Shown here: positions 12,983-25,462 of the stretch, piece by piece
Layout: the number at the start of each line of letters is the position of its first letter
How positions within the stretch are numbered: position 1 is the first letter of the stretch
NCBI GenBank assembly: GCA_001466705.2
Contig: LATX02000235.1
Location: forward strand, 1 to 64,000
Direction of reading: 5' to 3'
DNA length: 64,000 nt
Source of the DNA: Moniliophthora roreri
Lineage: Eukaryota > Basidiomycota > Agaricomycetes > Agaricales > Marasmiaceae
Program-made: the position numbers and the translations under genes
Notes under the pieces: generated by a model
Databases searched by the model: none
The model's input: the letters and a program-made list of their open reading frames with translations, nothing else
Told to the model about the DNA's origin: nothing

Positions 12983-13560
12983 TAGGTATATGCTCCAATG
13001 TGCCAAGCACAATGTCAATTTGTAGGTCATTACCACCAAAATTACCTTTCTATTACTCAATTCTAACTAAGTTCCATTTCAGATTGCATTCTCTAGCACC
13101 TATAATAGTGCTCTATTAATCTTATGTCAAGCACTTTAGTATGCACTCCATTGTATCAAGCACAACATCAATTTTATAGGTTATTACCACCAAAATCATG
13201 CCTTTATCACTCAATTCTAACTCAGTTCTGTTTCAGATCACATCCTCTATCACATATAATGGTGCTCTACTGATTGCATGTCAAAGATTTAGTATACACT
13301 CTGTCATGTAGAGTACAACCTTAATTTTGTAGGTCATTACCACCAAAATCACATCTCTGTTATTCAATTCTAACTCAGTTCCATTTCAGATTCCATTCTT
13401 TATTATCTATAATGGTGCTCTATTGATTGTAGGCCAAGGATTTGGCATACACTCTATTGTGTTGAGTGCAACATCAATTTGTGGGTTATTGCCACTAAAA
13501 TCACATCTCTGTCAATTGATTCTGGCTCAATCTGATCTTGGATTGGATTTCCTGGCTCTT
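12983..13560. repeat. Diverged tandem array with period of about 153 bp
   Basis: Four units can be anchored on a motif like TAGGTCATTACCACCAAAAT at 13,022, 13,177, 13,330 and 13,482, giving spacings of 155, 153 and 152 bp. Each unit also contains CACTCCATTGTATCAAGCACA-like and AATTCTAACTCAGTTCCATT-like parts. The units have diverged by substitutions. No coding potential is evident. It is a degenerate minisatellite or satellite fragment. Confidence 0.8.
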
Positions 13561-13859
13561 CTAGTAGTGTTGTATCATGTAAGGTCATATTTATTATGTT
13601 GGGACATGGAGAGACATAATAATACAACATTCTGAATTTTGAAATAATGGGTGATGAGCAAAATTTACTAAGTCCCAACACTAAGATGGCAGGCCTGCCA
13701 AAAAAGGCCCCACCAGCTGCTTTGCAGTACTCCCTCCCATCACTGCATCTCAAATCCTATCCTAGTACTGTGAATGTGGCTGGGAATGAACCTATTAGCA
13801 GTAGTACTTTACCTATTTGTTCTCAGGCTTATCTAGCCTAATGAGGTACAAATGTCACT

Positions 13860-14345
13860 ATCAATCTCCTTGGCTGCACTACCTCTAGTCTGATTTTCAT
13901 AAATGTATTTCCAGAGCACTTGCATAACTAAGCAGCTGGGTCTGAAGGAACAGAATTCCAATTTGAAACACAGTCACTTCTTTGAGTGCTTGGAACAAAA
14001 AAGATGGTTCAAGTGTTTATCTATATATACAGTGTAAATTAAATAGTAGTGTTTACTCTATATTGCCACAAGTCTTCAGCACCCTCTATCTTCTAATGCA
14101 AATCACCTGAACTCATCTCATGACCTTGTTGTGAACAGTCAACTGAGGCTCTGCTACTGTCATTGTTGATTCTGTCTGGAGGTGGAGGGCAGCTGCTGAA
14201 GTTGATCTCCAATGCCACAGGAGCATCATATACTATGCTGTCAATAGTTTTCCCAAGTTGTGTGCAGACCATTAATTTGTCTAAGAGAAGACTAGCAGAA
14301 AACTACCAAAAGATAACCTTTAAAAGTCTAACTCAGGTTGTTTAA
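13860..14345. repeat. Dispersed repeat B, inverted copy 2
   Basis: Its reverse complement aligns with 5,380-5,880 including the partial 60-codon frame. Differences are scattered point changes. Together with the direct repeat A copy that follows at 14,540 this points to nested transposon insertions. Confidence 0.6.
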
Positions 14346-14539
14346 GCAAGTGTGGATCAATGTGATCAGAGTTGCTGTGCTTAGAATGTTAACTAAACTC
14401 CTAGCTAGGTTGATTCTCTCTTATTAAAGCAATCTACTTCAAAGTGTTTACCTCCAGAGGAGTAGATATAGGTTTTAAAAGGGTTTTATTTACAAACACA
14501 CACAAAACACAGGAGCTACAGTTCCACCAGAAAGACTTG

Positions 14540-16150
14540 GTGAAGATGCTCAAAAACCTATGTCTCTATTATGAAAACAGAAGGCCTGTTGTGCCAAAAT
14601 GCTCTGAAAAAGGTAAATAAGTTCTTGATTCTCAGTTATTTTGTGAGTTGGTTTGGCATGGTTCACTGTTACTACAATGTTAAGAATAATTCTCAGCATT
14701 CACTTAGTAGTCCAGAGATGAATGCCTTTAAAACAAACTTCTCAGATTGAGTTCTGTGTTCTGTACTTGTGATTATTTTCTTGGGTTTGTGGTTTTATTA
14801 ATCACTTCAAAGCAGAACCAGTAACTAAAGGTTCAACTAGAAACTTGCCCAAAGACCAAAACTTCTTCTAAGTGAGAACAAAGGTACCCCTTATACCTGA
14901 ATACAGCCCTCTTAGCTATACTCTGCAACAATTCTCAAGAGGACAAGTATTCTAGACACTGCTAGTCTGAAACTCTCTCTGATTCATGTTACAACACCAG
15001 ACTATACTGATGCATGTCAGTTATCTCTTAGCAACTAATACAATGTTCATCTTATCAGAAAATATGCCTCTTGTGTTAAAAACTAAGCTCTTCCTAGCTT
15101 TTATTTAGATCTCTAGTTTGGAATACAGTCTCAGGTCTCAACTAGCCTGCACCTCTTGCACAACTAAATAAGCTAGAGCCTGAAGTGATTGAAAAATACT
15201 GATTGCTAGTAGCTCTTCTACCTGAACAACAACCTCATACACTCTGGTAATTGGTGGGCAGTATCTCTTCTGCCTGCCACCTACAAAACATGTCCTCTTA
15301 TATACTCTACAACATAAATAATCTAAAATATATGTCACATATAAACATAAAACTGAGTCAGGTGCTAAATATTATATAAACTAAGCTGTGTTTGGTAATT
15401 TCTTTGTCACAGTGTCTGATTGTAGTCAGGCTTCATAGCCATAAACTCTTTATTCCTTTTCTATAATGATTGTATGGTCTCCCAACACTAATCATTTGCA
15501 ATCTTCTCTGTCAAATGGATCCTTCTACAATTCTGTTTGCAAATATTATACTTCCATGCCACTCTGCACAGTTCCTTCCTTCTCTGTCTACTGTCATCTG
15601 CTCCATGAACATATAATATGCTTCTTTTTCTTGTTCAAGTGTATGCATCAGCTCAGCTGCTTTGGCTCTTCTATCAAACAGCTTTGTCTCTCTTTCTTCT
15701 ATGATTCAGGCACTTTCTCAGTATCTGATCATCTATTTCATCTTCTCTAATTTAATATTGGTATCTCAAGTATCCTCTGCCGATAGTTGGTTATTCTCTG
15801 TTTTGTCTCTGTTTTCTCAATAATATTCTGTTTGCATATTATTAAAAGCTTCTATTCTTCCTTTATATTGGGTGCTGAATTTAAAAGTGAAAATATTCCC
15901 TTTAATATGCTTTCAATAGAGAGGTACAGTGTGGTGTTTATCTCTACAGGTTTCAAAATGCTCCTCTGTGTTCAGATTCACTGTTTATTTTCATACTAGC
16001 AGTGGTCAGATACCTCTGTATAGCCTACTGTCAACTATTACTCTGCTGATATTTTGAATCCTTCTCTACTACTTGCTTTGACTAGCTGCTCAGGGCTCAC
16101 ACAGCAGACTGGGCTCATTCTAGTTCTGATTACCCATTATCTTATGTTAT
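14540..16150. repeat. Dispersed repeat A, copy 2
   Basis: It aligns with 3,115-4,700 in the same orientation, including a decayed open frame near 15,138-15,338 on the minus strand whose partner at 3,711-3,911 differs at several residues. The parallel frames most likely reflect common ancestry of the repeat; no domain is recognised. Confidence 0.7.
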
Positions 16151-16242
16151 ATTAAAGTATTCTGATTCAAAAGTAGTATAAATTGAACAAAATTGAGTCT
16201 TTTCTAGGTTTGCCATATTACCATATTTTGAATACCCATCAA

Positions 16243-16880
16243 CTACCAGACAGTGATGCTACACATACTTGATGGGAATGGCATATATGTTGGTGAAAGC
16301 ACTAGGATGAACATCAAGAAAACAGCTTGATAATAAATTGTTTGAGACATACACACCAGTTGTTTTGCATAGATTGTGTTGTAAGAAAGTGATGAGAGCC
16401 TTGAAATGCTTTGTCTGGACTGTGTTAAATGTGATGTAAGCACCAATACTTTGGTAAATTTTATCTTCAATAATAACCAATGTTGCTAGAAAGAATAGAA
16501 TAATTGTGGGCCAAAAGTACAAGGCCTTTGCTTGATTGCATTGATAACAGTCATGCAGAATGTGGATGTAGAAAATTAAAAGTGCAGTGTAGTCCTAAGA
16601 AAAAAAAGGAACTCAATCTTGAATCTAATCTATAGAGAACAGGAACAACCCCATATTATAGACAAAAAATATGGCCTAAAGCAGCACATATATCAGTATA
16701 CCACCTACACTAAGTTGTTTAGACTTACTGATAGAGAAGATGTAGAGTTAACCACACTTCTTGAGGCTGTAAGAAAATTCTCAATTGTTCCTGGCATTAT
16801 TGTTGTGGAGCAAATGGGTGGAAGAATGTTCCACCATCATATTTAAGTAGAACTAAATGTAACCCTCATAGTAGTTTCCA
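16243..16880. repeat. Dispersed repeat C, copy 2
   Basis: It matches 9,235-9,810 in the same orientation. It follows repeat A copy 2 almost directly, so A and C are probably parts of one original element about 2.3 kb long. Confidence 0.65.
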
Positions 16881-18104
16881 AGATTCCTGACAGATGATTC
16901 AGAACAAAATTAGCTTTCAGTTTGACCCAAAATGCACAGTTCTGTCATCTAAAGTCTCTCTTGCAAGAATTAGGCTAGGTTTGGGGATAAGCTATCTTCC
17001 AGATCTGAAGCCATATCTTGATTTATGCCATGTGGAGATCATATGCAAGCTTCTAAACATGACTGCCACCTCAAATTGAAAGTAGGCCAATCCTCAAGAC
17101 TTTTCAAGCATTGTAGGAGAAGGGATGGGTGCTATAGTTTCTCTTGATTTGTAATATGCAGTGGGTGTTCCAGATAGTACTTACAAAGTTCTCTAAATGA
17201 CATCTGAAGGTGAAAGCACTATATAATCATTGTAAAAGGCTATAGAGGAGAAAGCAAGATAATATAAAATAAGAAACATGGCTTTTATTCAGGTTCACAT
17301 CAACCAGGTAGAAGAGGTGTAGGTAACCTGGTATAATTTGTGAGCCTGAGGCTGCAACTGCCTCAGAGAGAGATAAGCAATGGATAGCTCATGTGCAACT
17401 TGGATTCTTATGATTTCCATACATTTTCCCAGTCTGCTTGTCAGGCTTATTTTTTTTTAACTTCAACCTGCTCTGTTTATCCTTTCAGAGCCTTTGGGAG
17501 CCTCAGTCCTGGACTCAAGGCAATGCTATCTTGGTTTCATATAAGTAAAATATGCTGCAGATGGAACTGCTGGCAGATGATGTGATCAGGCTCTTATCAA
17601 TTTATTGATTATCCACACTGCCAACCCAATACTGTATGTCACCAGAACATGAAGTTAATTCAGCTGTACATGACTGGACTCCAAGAGAGGGTTCTGTATA
17701 TAAAGTCAGCACTCTTTTCTAGTGTGAAATTCAGCACCAGACAGTGGATTTCACTTTACCAGAAGGAGAGAATCTCAATGGATGAGTAGAATAGGTTGCT
17801 TATTTCTTGTGTGTACATATACTATGCATAATGTATAGATAATGTACTGCTCAATTAAAATTCCACACATATGCCAGATATTTTCATGCTGCTTTCAGGA
17901 TTTTTGTTTAGGTGCAAACAATGTAATGTCATTCTTCCCACAACTTCCAACCCAGCTAGTGCTCTTGTTGAAGTTCCAGGTTGGTTGATTCTAGTGTGGG
18001 ATGACAAGAACTGAGTGACAGGGTAATAGCTCAAAAAGAAGTGCTTATTTTCCAGTCAATAGTTGAGAATGCACTGAGGATACTACTGATCTGACAGATA
18101 GCCC

Positions 18105-19090
18105 TAATGAGATGTTAGTAGATGCTATCAGACACTATTAAATATTATCTGACAAATCCACAAAGATCTGACATGCATCTGACATCTTCTAAGGTCCATC
18201 TGATCAATCCTGCTTGACAACCTCTCTCCAGACCTCCAACTTGAAGCATAACAAAATGAGATTTTAGAAAAAAACACTATCAAGAAGAACTTAGAAAATT
18301 TTGTGCCTTGCAGTCTGTGCATTATTTGTCTCAAATTCCTCTGTGCTCTGAATTTCCCTATATTCACTTCTTTCTTTCCAACCACCACCATCCATACTTC
18401 CCAACAACTCCCTCCTGCTAGGACATTCTTTCTCTCATCTTATTGTTGCTCTTTCATTATATCAAGATGAAACTTAAACAATGTGCAAAGTACTAAGCAT
18501 AGGTTGAAGGTAAAGTGTAGTATGGGTAAGGTACATGTCCTAATTATTGATTATATTTGCAAAATTAAAGGTATATCAATGTATCAGGCACCTTGAAGAA
18601 GACCCAGATGACAATACTGAACCATTTTCAATATATGGCTATATGTTGTAAGTCAATCCTGAAACATTACTATCCTTATACTGAACATTCTACAAGCTAG
18701 TATTTGTAGACAATGTTGTGTTGTATTGCTCTTAGAACTGGAAAGAGGGTTTGATAGAGAGTGAAGGGTATGGAGTTGAGGCAGAGGGTTGGGGCAGGGG
18801 GTTTTGTTCATAGTGAGAGTCTGGATGATTTGTAGTACTTAGGTTAGAAAGCTCACATCAGTACATAAGCTGTATCCAGTAGCACATCTTCACAATATAG
18901 TTAATTGTCAGACACTATCAGACATGATCAGACAAAATTTGATGCCTAATAGAGCCTGTTAGAAGTTACCTATGAAATGTTGAATAATGTCAGATAGTGT
19001 CTGAATTATTCTGGGTTAAGAACACTATCAGACAAGGTTGGGTGTTGTCAGATAATATTGGATAACATCTAATAAAACCTCACTGGGTAT
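18105..19090. mobile_element. Inverted-repeat element built from TATCAGACA motifs
   Basis: The left part (18,105-18,240) and the reverse complement of the right part (about 18,905-19,090) share a similar order of motifs, for example gatgttagtagatg versus gaggttttattagatg followed by tattatctgaca. The short motif ATCAGACA or its complement occurs repeatedly in both ends and not between them. This resembles a decayed DNA transposon or MITE with long imperfect terminal repeats enclosing about 650 bp of non-coding DNA. The exact ends are uncertain. Confidence 0.35.
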
Positions 19091-19738
19091 GAGCACTAAG
19101 TGGATTCCAGCATATGATTTCTAAAATAGCTGGAATAGCTAACTGTTACTCTTATTCAGCAGAGTGTCTTGATGATCCAGCAGCTGGCTCCTGTACCCAA
19201 CAACATATCTATAGCTTGTTGAAATACATTTATTGTGTTGTTCTGAGCATGTAGAAGAGTACTAATAACCATGAATAAAGTCTATAAACATGTGCTGGTG
19301 ACAATCTGCAGTTAAGAAACATAGAACAGTGTTGTAAGGAATAGAATGAGATATAGAACAAGTGTCTTATACCCTTTCCAACCAATGACCTGGCACCTTC
19401 TCAGGAAAATACTTTCATCCTTCATAGTAGATGTTGATGAGGCTGCAGGATGCAGAAGGATAATTGGAGCCATGAAAAAAGGGTCAACAAAGTGATGAGT
19501 AGACTTTCAGTCATCATTTTTGACATTGTTGTGTGTGGTTCTGACAGCAGAAGTCATCATTGTCACACTGAGAAGTGCAATGGATTAATATATCTGTGGG
19601 CAGTCCATGCCAAACAGCATCAAAAAAAACATCAAGCTATTCATTTAGATGGTTCCCTCAGATTTCTGTGTGTTTCTCAATGTAATTGTCAAATTTTGAG
19701 GTGGGGAGAGTGACTATAGCACTAGGAAAGAAGTACCC

Positions 19739-19786
19739 AAACCCCTCAGGAGCTCATAACTGAGGGGTTTCCTTTTTTGAGTCTAG
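19739..19786 (+). mobile_element. Helitron-like 3' end (11-bp hairpin, 12-nt spacer, CTAG)
   Basis: A perfect 11-bp stem (AAACCCCTCAG at 19,739-19,749 and CTGAGGGGTTT at 19,760-19,770) is followed by 12 nt and then CTAG at 19,783-19,786 and a T. This is the layout known for Helitron 3' ends. It superficially looks like a bacterial terminator because a T run lies in the spacer, but nothing else here is bacterial. The element upstream carries no recognisable Rep/helicase gene. Confidence 0.5.
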
Positions 19787-19819
19787 TGCTTATGGTGGAC
19801 TCCTTTGGACAAAATCCTA

Positions 19820-19990
19820 ATTTTGTGCACCTGTCCAATAGAAACCAGTGAAGGCCAACAGAACTCAACAACACCAGCTGAATCCAGCTGAATCTAGCAG
19901 AAACCAACCAAATCCAGTGGAAACCAGCTGGCTCAAGAAAATCCAAAAATGAGTGAAAGCCACTAGAGTCCAGTGCAGTCACAGGATCTG
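19820..19990. repeat. Degenerate short-phrase repeats (GAAACCAGC / AATCCAGCTG)
   Basis: Phrases such as gaaaccagtg, aatccagctg, aatctagcag and aaatccagtgg follow each other for about 170 bp. A CpG-rich block with similar ggatccagcgg and gaatccgg phrases sits at 24,945-25,280, so this may be the mutated form of the same family. Confidence 0.45.
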
Positions 19991-21934
19991 ACAGTTTGTT
20001 GGGTTCCAGGCATCTTGCCTTATGATTAAAAACAAGTTTACACTATTGACACTAACTTTCTATCCTGTACTTAAACTTTAGCACACCACTGAACTGATAG
20101 TTTTCAGATTCAGCTTGAATTTTGGCCCAGAATGTCCCTTACACTATTTCATAGGATATAAATATAGATGGTATTAATGCGTAGTCAACCTATTCAACCT
20201 ATTTTACTTGTGGTACTCATGAGCCATAGCCCAAGTCTAAGCTGGGCCTGAGCCAGCCCTCTTTTACAGCTTAAGGCCCAGCTCACAATTTGGATAGGCC
20301 TGAGCCCTCTGAAGCCAAGCCCAAGCCATAGTATCTGGGCCAGGCCTGAGCCTGTGCAACACTAATGAGAAACTCACCACTTTTTTAAATATTGGAAACC
20401 CATGAAGCCTTCTGTTACTCTGTAGCCAAAATAAAGGTGGATTATCATTTCAGAAGGTATTCTGAAGGCTCACTGAGCTTTTTAGCTCAGAAGAAAGTCA
20501 GGAAAGTTGGTGTGACTGATCTGAGACAGAGATGGAAGGCATCAATATAGTCCTCAAGCATAATTCTTTTTTATCTTTGGGGCTTCATGCCACTTTCTGA
20601 ATATTTATTTGATTAATGCATGTTACAATTTTCCTAACTTCTAGGACATACTGTACTTCTTCATTCACATGACAATACCTACTGACACTTCTCTTTTCTT
20701 TTCAGAACAACTTCTTGATCATATGTTTCCCATTTCCATTAGACAATTACATATCCCAGTTTTCTTTTCTATCTACCTCTGTATTTCTACTATTCTGTGC
20801 ATTTTCCTTGTTATTCTATACAAATTCTGATGATGTGCCTAATTTTGGCCTAGATATGAAATCATGCACTTTTTGTGTCAAGTACTAGAGAAAGAGCCCA
20901 GAGTACATGTGATATTCACATGACTTGATAACTCAAGAGCTCTAATATGGCATTTAAGCTTTAAGCACCAAGCCTAATTAATAAGTCTAATAATTGACAC
21001 TGTAACACTATTTAGATGAGGTTAGTAGACTATACTAGCCCTCTACATTACAGTGAAGCATTGCTGTAAGGGTCCTTAGTCAATAAAATAGGCCAGAAAC
21101 CACTAATTCTAAATAAAAAGGAATAGATATCAGTGGGATCCACAGTCTAAGTGCACTAGATTGTTCACTTTGTAATCACATTGCATGATAATGTGTCAAT
21201 AGACTTAACATTTCATTACTACTATTAAAACTAGTACACAGTTGGAACTTATTCCTATGCAGAGCTTTGACAACACTCTCAGGTGGATATAACAGGCTAC
21301 CCAGGTGTATGCAGGACAATTGATGGGCAATATGCATACAGGAAATTGATAATGACCTACAAGATTGTGTGTGGGACAGAAGTAGATTGAATATGACAGA
21401 TGTCTAGACTATAATGTCCACCAATCTGATGGTAGAGAGCAGCTATGTGGAAGTAAACCAGCAGAAAGAGAAGCATACCCATATACAAGGCTGGTCCAGA
21501 ACCAGTGGTTACACAGAAGTAACTATGTGGAAGGATTGTTTGACCCAGCAATGCTCTGCACAGGGTCCAAAACATAATAAATCAACCATTTGGTCACCAA
21601 ATATACCCAACATAGCTAATTGCTATGTGGAATCAGACTTTTATGCACAACTGCATACAATTTATACTTTAAACTAGATCACACTCATTTATCTTTTATT
21701 TTGTTATTTCCAATTATCATTCTGTATATAAAGAGCTGTACTTATAAATGCAGGCTCAAGCACCAACTGGCACTTGCACAATATAGCCCTGCACAGCATT
21801 GATTTAGACCTCCATGCAAGCTTCTTAGACCAAGTCTCTATGCACTTGCCAGTCCATCACTTCTAGTTGAGCCAAGATTCATATATATCTTGCCTCACTA
21901 TATACATTCCTTTACAACCAACCAATAAACCACA

Positions 21935-22555
21935 TGTTAGAGGCCTATACTTTGTGACTCTTGAGTGTAACACTTGAGTTGTCATAACTAGAGTCTTTAG
22001 GCTCTGCAATCTTATACCAACCTAAGCTAGTCAGTTGAAATATGAAGAGTTCTGTCCTCTTTTCATCCTGAATTGCACTTGAGATAGACTCAGTCTCCTA
22101 GTAGACTTGTACAGTGCTTTATCACTCTTAGTAGCCTCTATTGTGGGTTTTGGTGTGTGTTGTGTGTGTGTGTGGGAGAGGGAGAGGGGTTAGTAGCAGT
22201 TCTTTGTTGCAGAGCCCTTTTAAAGTACATTTTAGAGTGAAAATAGTGTGTAGCAGTTCTTTATAGAAGACAGAGTTTCTGCCTCTTCACTATACTCTAA
22301 CACTTTGTAGTATTACAAATTCTCTTTTAAGTTACTAGATAGAGACAGTAGATACTTGCAATGTATTTAAACAGATAAAACTGGGTCTTAGCTCTTTAGC
22401 TTGACCTGGCTAATTCACAACCTTGTGCTTGCAATAAACAACTGAACCTCAGAACCTCAGAAGCTTTCTGAGTAAACTTGAACTTGAACCTTGAACTCTT
22501 TATCACTAAGCCTTGTAGTGTTGAGTGTTGATGTTGCTGCACAAGTAACATAACA
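21935..22555. mobile_element. Possible solo LTR
   Basis: The block starts TGTTAG and ends TAACA, giving a 5-bp inverted TGTTA...TAACA terminus as in many fungal LTRs. It contains a TATA-like tatttaaa near 22,364 and an AATAAA near 22,434 in the expected order. A (GT)n run lies near 22,155. No matching flanking 5-bp duplication, primer-binding site or second LTR was found, so this is tentative. Confidence 0.3.
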
Positions 22556-24780
22556 ATGCATGCTTTAAGACACTTTTATGAGAAACTAGGACAATATCTC
22601 ATTGAATGGTTGACAAGATTCACAACTACTGGCATTCTTATTTGCCTGTGGCACTGTACTAGTCTCAGAGATGGACCTCAATTGTTCTGAGGTGTATAAT
22701 GATATATATAGAGTTAGGTTGATATATAGGCACACTGCTGCAATGACTCAATGAGAAGCAACAATATACATATAGTAGTAACATTTACAGGTGTACAGCT
22801 ATCATATTCATACTGTTGACAAAAAAATTGAGCTTTATACAAGTTGGTGGACAGGATGGGTTGAAACCCATACTGTACACAGCCAATACAGCCTGCTGCT
22901 GTAGTCCAGAAACCCACAGTGGTGCCATAAGTGGTAAGGAAATTTGATTCTTTTATTCATATAGAAAGACAGAAACATAATAGTAGCAGGATTCAGAAGC
23001 TTTAGAGATGGAGATGACTAGTGCAAGGACTATATTTAGTACCAGGTGCAATAAAGCATAAGCCATGGATAAGGCTTGAAAACTTGAATAAATCAAGCAT
23101 AAGTTTAGCATAAATTCTGGGAAGTTATCCATTATTGCACCCAGCATAGAGGCCAAAGGTGTTGTGGACAGTTCTAAGAGGAAGAATGCAGAAATCAGTG
23201 CCTGTAATCTTTTTACTAAACCAGCAGGTGTACATATCAGTAAGTCACTGCATTTTATAGCTCTTAATAAACCATCATCAATGCTGGAGCCCAAACCTCC
23301 CAATGCATTGGACTGCCTCCTTGCATTAGCCTGACCCAAAGTGAAAAAAATAAGTTGTTGATCTGCTGAAACCTAAGGCCTAAGACTGTCATTAATCATT
23401 GTCTGAGTTGTTACAGGATTGTCATTACAGAGTCATTGATACTAAAGCTGGCTAAATGACTCAAGATGAGCAGATCAGAGTCAAATTGAGCATGAAATAG
23501 AGAATGGTCAGTAGTTGTGTGAGACAACAACAAGCAATATGGCATGATTTTGTATTTTCTTGAAACAGAAGGTAAAATGTGGACAATCTAAAAAGGAAAG
23601 TGACACAGCTCTTAGGAAAGGAAGGGAGGTGAGAGAGGAGCTACTACTAGTTCAAAGAGGAAGATATTAGCATATTCAAGAAGATAAAAGATAGATATTC
23701 ATTGATGCAGGAAACATTCTCATCAGTGGGCAGAAACCACCTGGACCATGCCTTCTACTATAACATTTGTGTTGGGTGGCACTGTCTTTCAAACTGTGCC
23801 TTATTTTTTTTAAGGTGGCCAACATTACTGGAAACTCTTTTGTAGTCCAAGACAACAATGCCACTCTGGCCCACATTATTGCAATTGCCAACAGTTTGAA
23901 GAAGGTGATCATGTAGAGGAATTGCTAAATGTTGTTGCTTGCTTTGTGTTTCCATTCATGCTCATTTGTCTTTGTCTTTTGCTTTTGTCATATTGTTTTT
24001 GTGCTCCCACTCATGTGATTTACATGGTCATACTCCATTTCTTGCTTGTATTACCAGTACCTATACACTGCTATATACTAAGATAGGGCTCTTGTGCAAG
24101 TGTGGGCATCACATGACCTCAGCATGACAAAATGCCTGTAGCACAGAAAAAATTATTTGAGCTCTGATGAGTCTTTCAGAAAGATGATACTAAGGCCTCA
24201 TTGGAGCCAGATTTTTGAATACTTGTGGTTGGAATTAGTTATTAAAATTTCAATGTACAATACATGCAATCAGGTGGAAGATTTAAGCTCAGGCTAGGAA
24301 TATGAATGACTATGACCACTATTTATGACCAGGCCAAAGGGGGGGAGGGTGGTGAACTTGAAGCAGTATGCAGAGAGGAGAATAGTGAAGGAGAATGTGG
24401 CCAAGGTATGTGGCCAGCAAATATTTCACAATTTGACATTCTAACACCTTTTACAGAAGAAAAAAAAATCAGAACATAACAAAATAGATCAGGAAACATG
24501 CCTACATGTACCATCCAATGAAGAGATACCCATTCCCTCACAGTTCATGCTCCAGAGAACACCATTGTCGGTGAACACACCCTGTTGTTGACATGCCCAT
24601 ACACCATCATGCTCTCCTACAAAATCAGTGGTATTATCCCCACCACAATCTTTGAAGAGCTCACAAGCACATGTATAAACTAACTTCTTATAATTTCTTG
24701 ATAGACTGATACATTGGAATGCAATAATTGATACAGTACCATATATCATGTATATATCCCTAGTATTGCAAATGTAGTAG

Positions 24781-25462
24781 GCAAACAGCCGGGGACTTAG
24801 CAGTCACAGAGTGTCACAGACACGTGATGCCCGCACTTGCGCAAGAGCCCTATCTTAGTATTGCCTGAGCAAAAGGCACCGCCACCAATGGCATATGATG
24901 GTTTCCAGCAAATTCCGAGAAAGAAAATTGCTCTGAGGGTGATTGTGGATTCCGGCAGTCCAGCGGTATTCACAATTTCAAACCGTCGGACTCCAAGCTT
25001 GAAAATAATTAGCGGGACCGGCGGATCGTGTTAGGAGCCGTCAGTTCGTCGAAATCCGACAGAGTTCAACAGAAGCCGACGAGCCGCTGGATCGTCGGAT
25101 CGTGTTGGGCCGTCGCAAACCAAAGGAAACGTTTTGCGCTGAGCCAACATCTCGTCGGCTCAAAGTGTTTTTTGTAGATGGGATGTGTCGGGATGTGTAA
25201 GGATCCAGCGGGTCCGGCCGATTCCTGTTGAATCCGGACGGATCCCGTTGGTTTCCAATGGGGGCGACCATAAGCGCCGGCCACACCGCCGCTGTCAAAA
25301 ATCTATCAACCAAAAACGGAAGGAATTTGTTTCCGCCTACCAGGCGCCTGCAGCATACTTAAGGCCAAAGGATCCCGATGTGTGACCCGGTCTAGTACCA
25401 TTCCAGCCTTGACAACAATCTGATATTCCTCTCTTTTCTTTACTACAGGGAGCCAGAGCAAA
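24781..25462. other. Boundary region and upstream DNA of the first oxidase gene
   Basis: CpG content rises sharply here. Between about 24,945 and 25,280 short phrases related to GGATCC and TCCGG (gatccagcggg, gatcgtcggatcgtg, gaatccggacgg) recur irregularly, a low-order repeat without coding potential. The last 80 bp before the ATG at 25,463 is the probable promoter and leader; I see no convincing TATA box there. Confidence 0.5.

Larger units (their letters stand above)
1..24780. other. AT-rich, CpG-depleted repeat region without supportable genes
   Basis: CpG dinucleotides are rare over this stretch while TpG and CpA are common, and only short accidental open frames are present. The DNA contains diverged copies of the same segments in direct and inverted orientation, which are listed separately. 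The composition switches abruptly near 24,780, after which CpG is frequent and real genes begin. This is the pattern left in basidiomycetes by methylation or RIP-like C-to-T decay of transposon DNA; that mechanism is inference. Where no separate entry is given inside this region I see only AT-rich, non-coding, repeat-like sequence. Confidence 0.8.

Noticed and set aside
12983..13560. CRISPR array
   Set aside because: Units are diverged over their whole length with no spacer/repeat pattern and the organism is a fungus.
19739..19780. Rho-independent terminator
   Set aside because: The hairpin plus T run looks like one, but the DNA is fungal and the CTAG spacing fits a Helitron end better.
22953..23339. 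128-codon open frame on the minus strand in the AT-rich region
   Set aside because: Hydrophobic, no recognised domain, no intron signals or promoter, and placed in CpG-depleted repeat DNA; open length is possible by chance in this composition.
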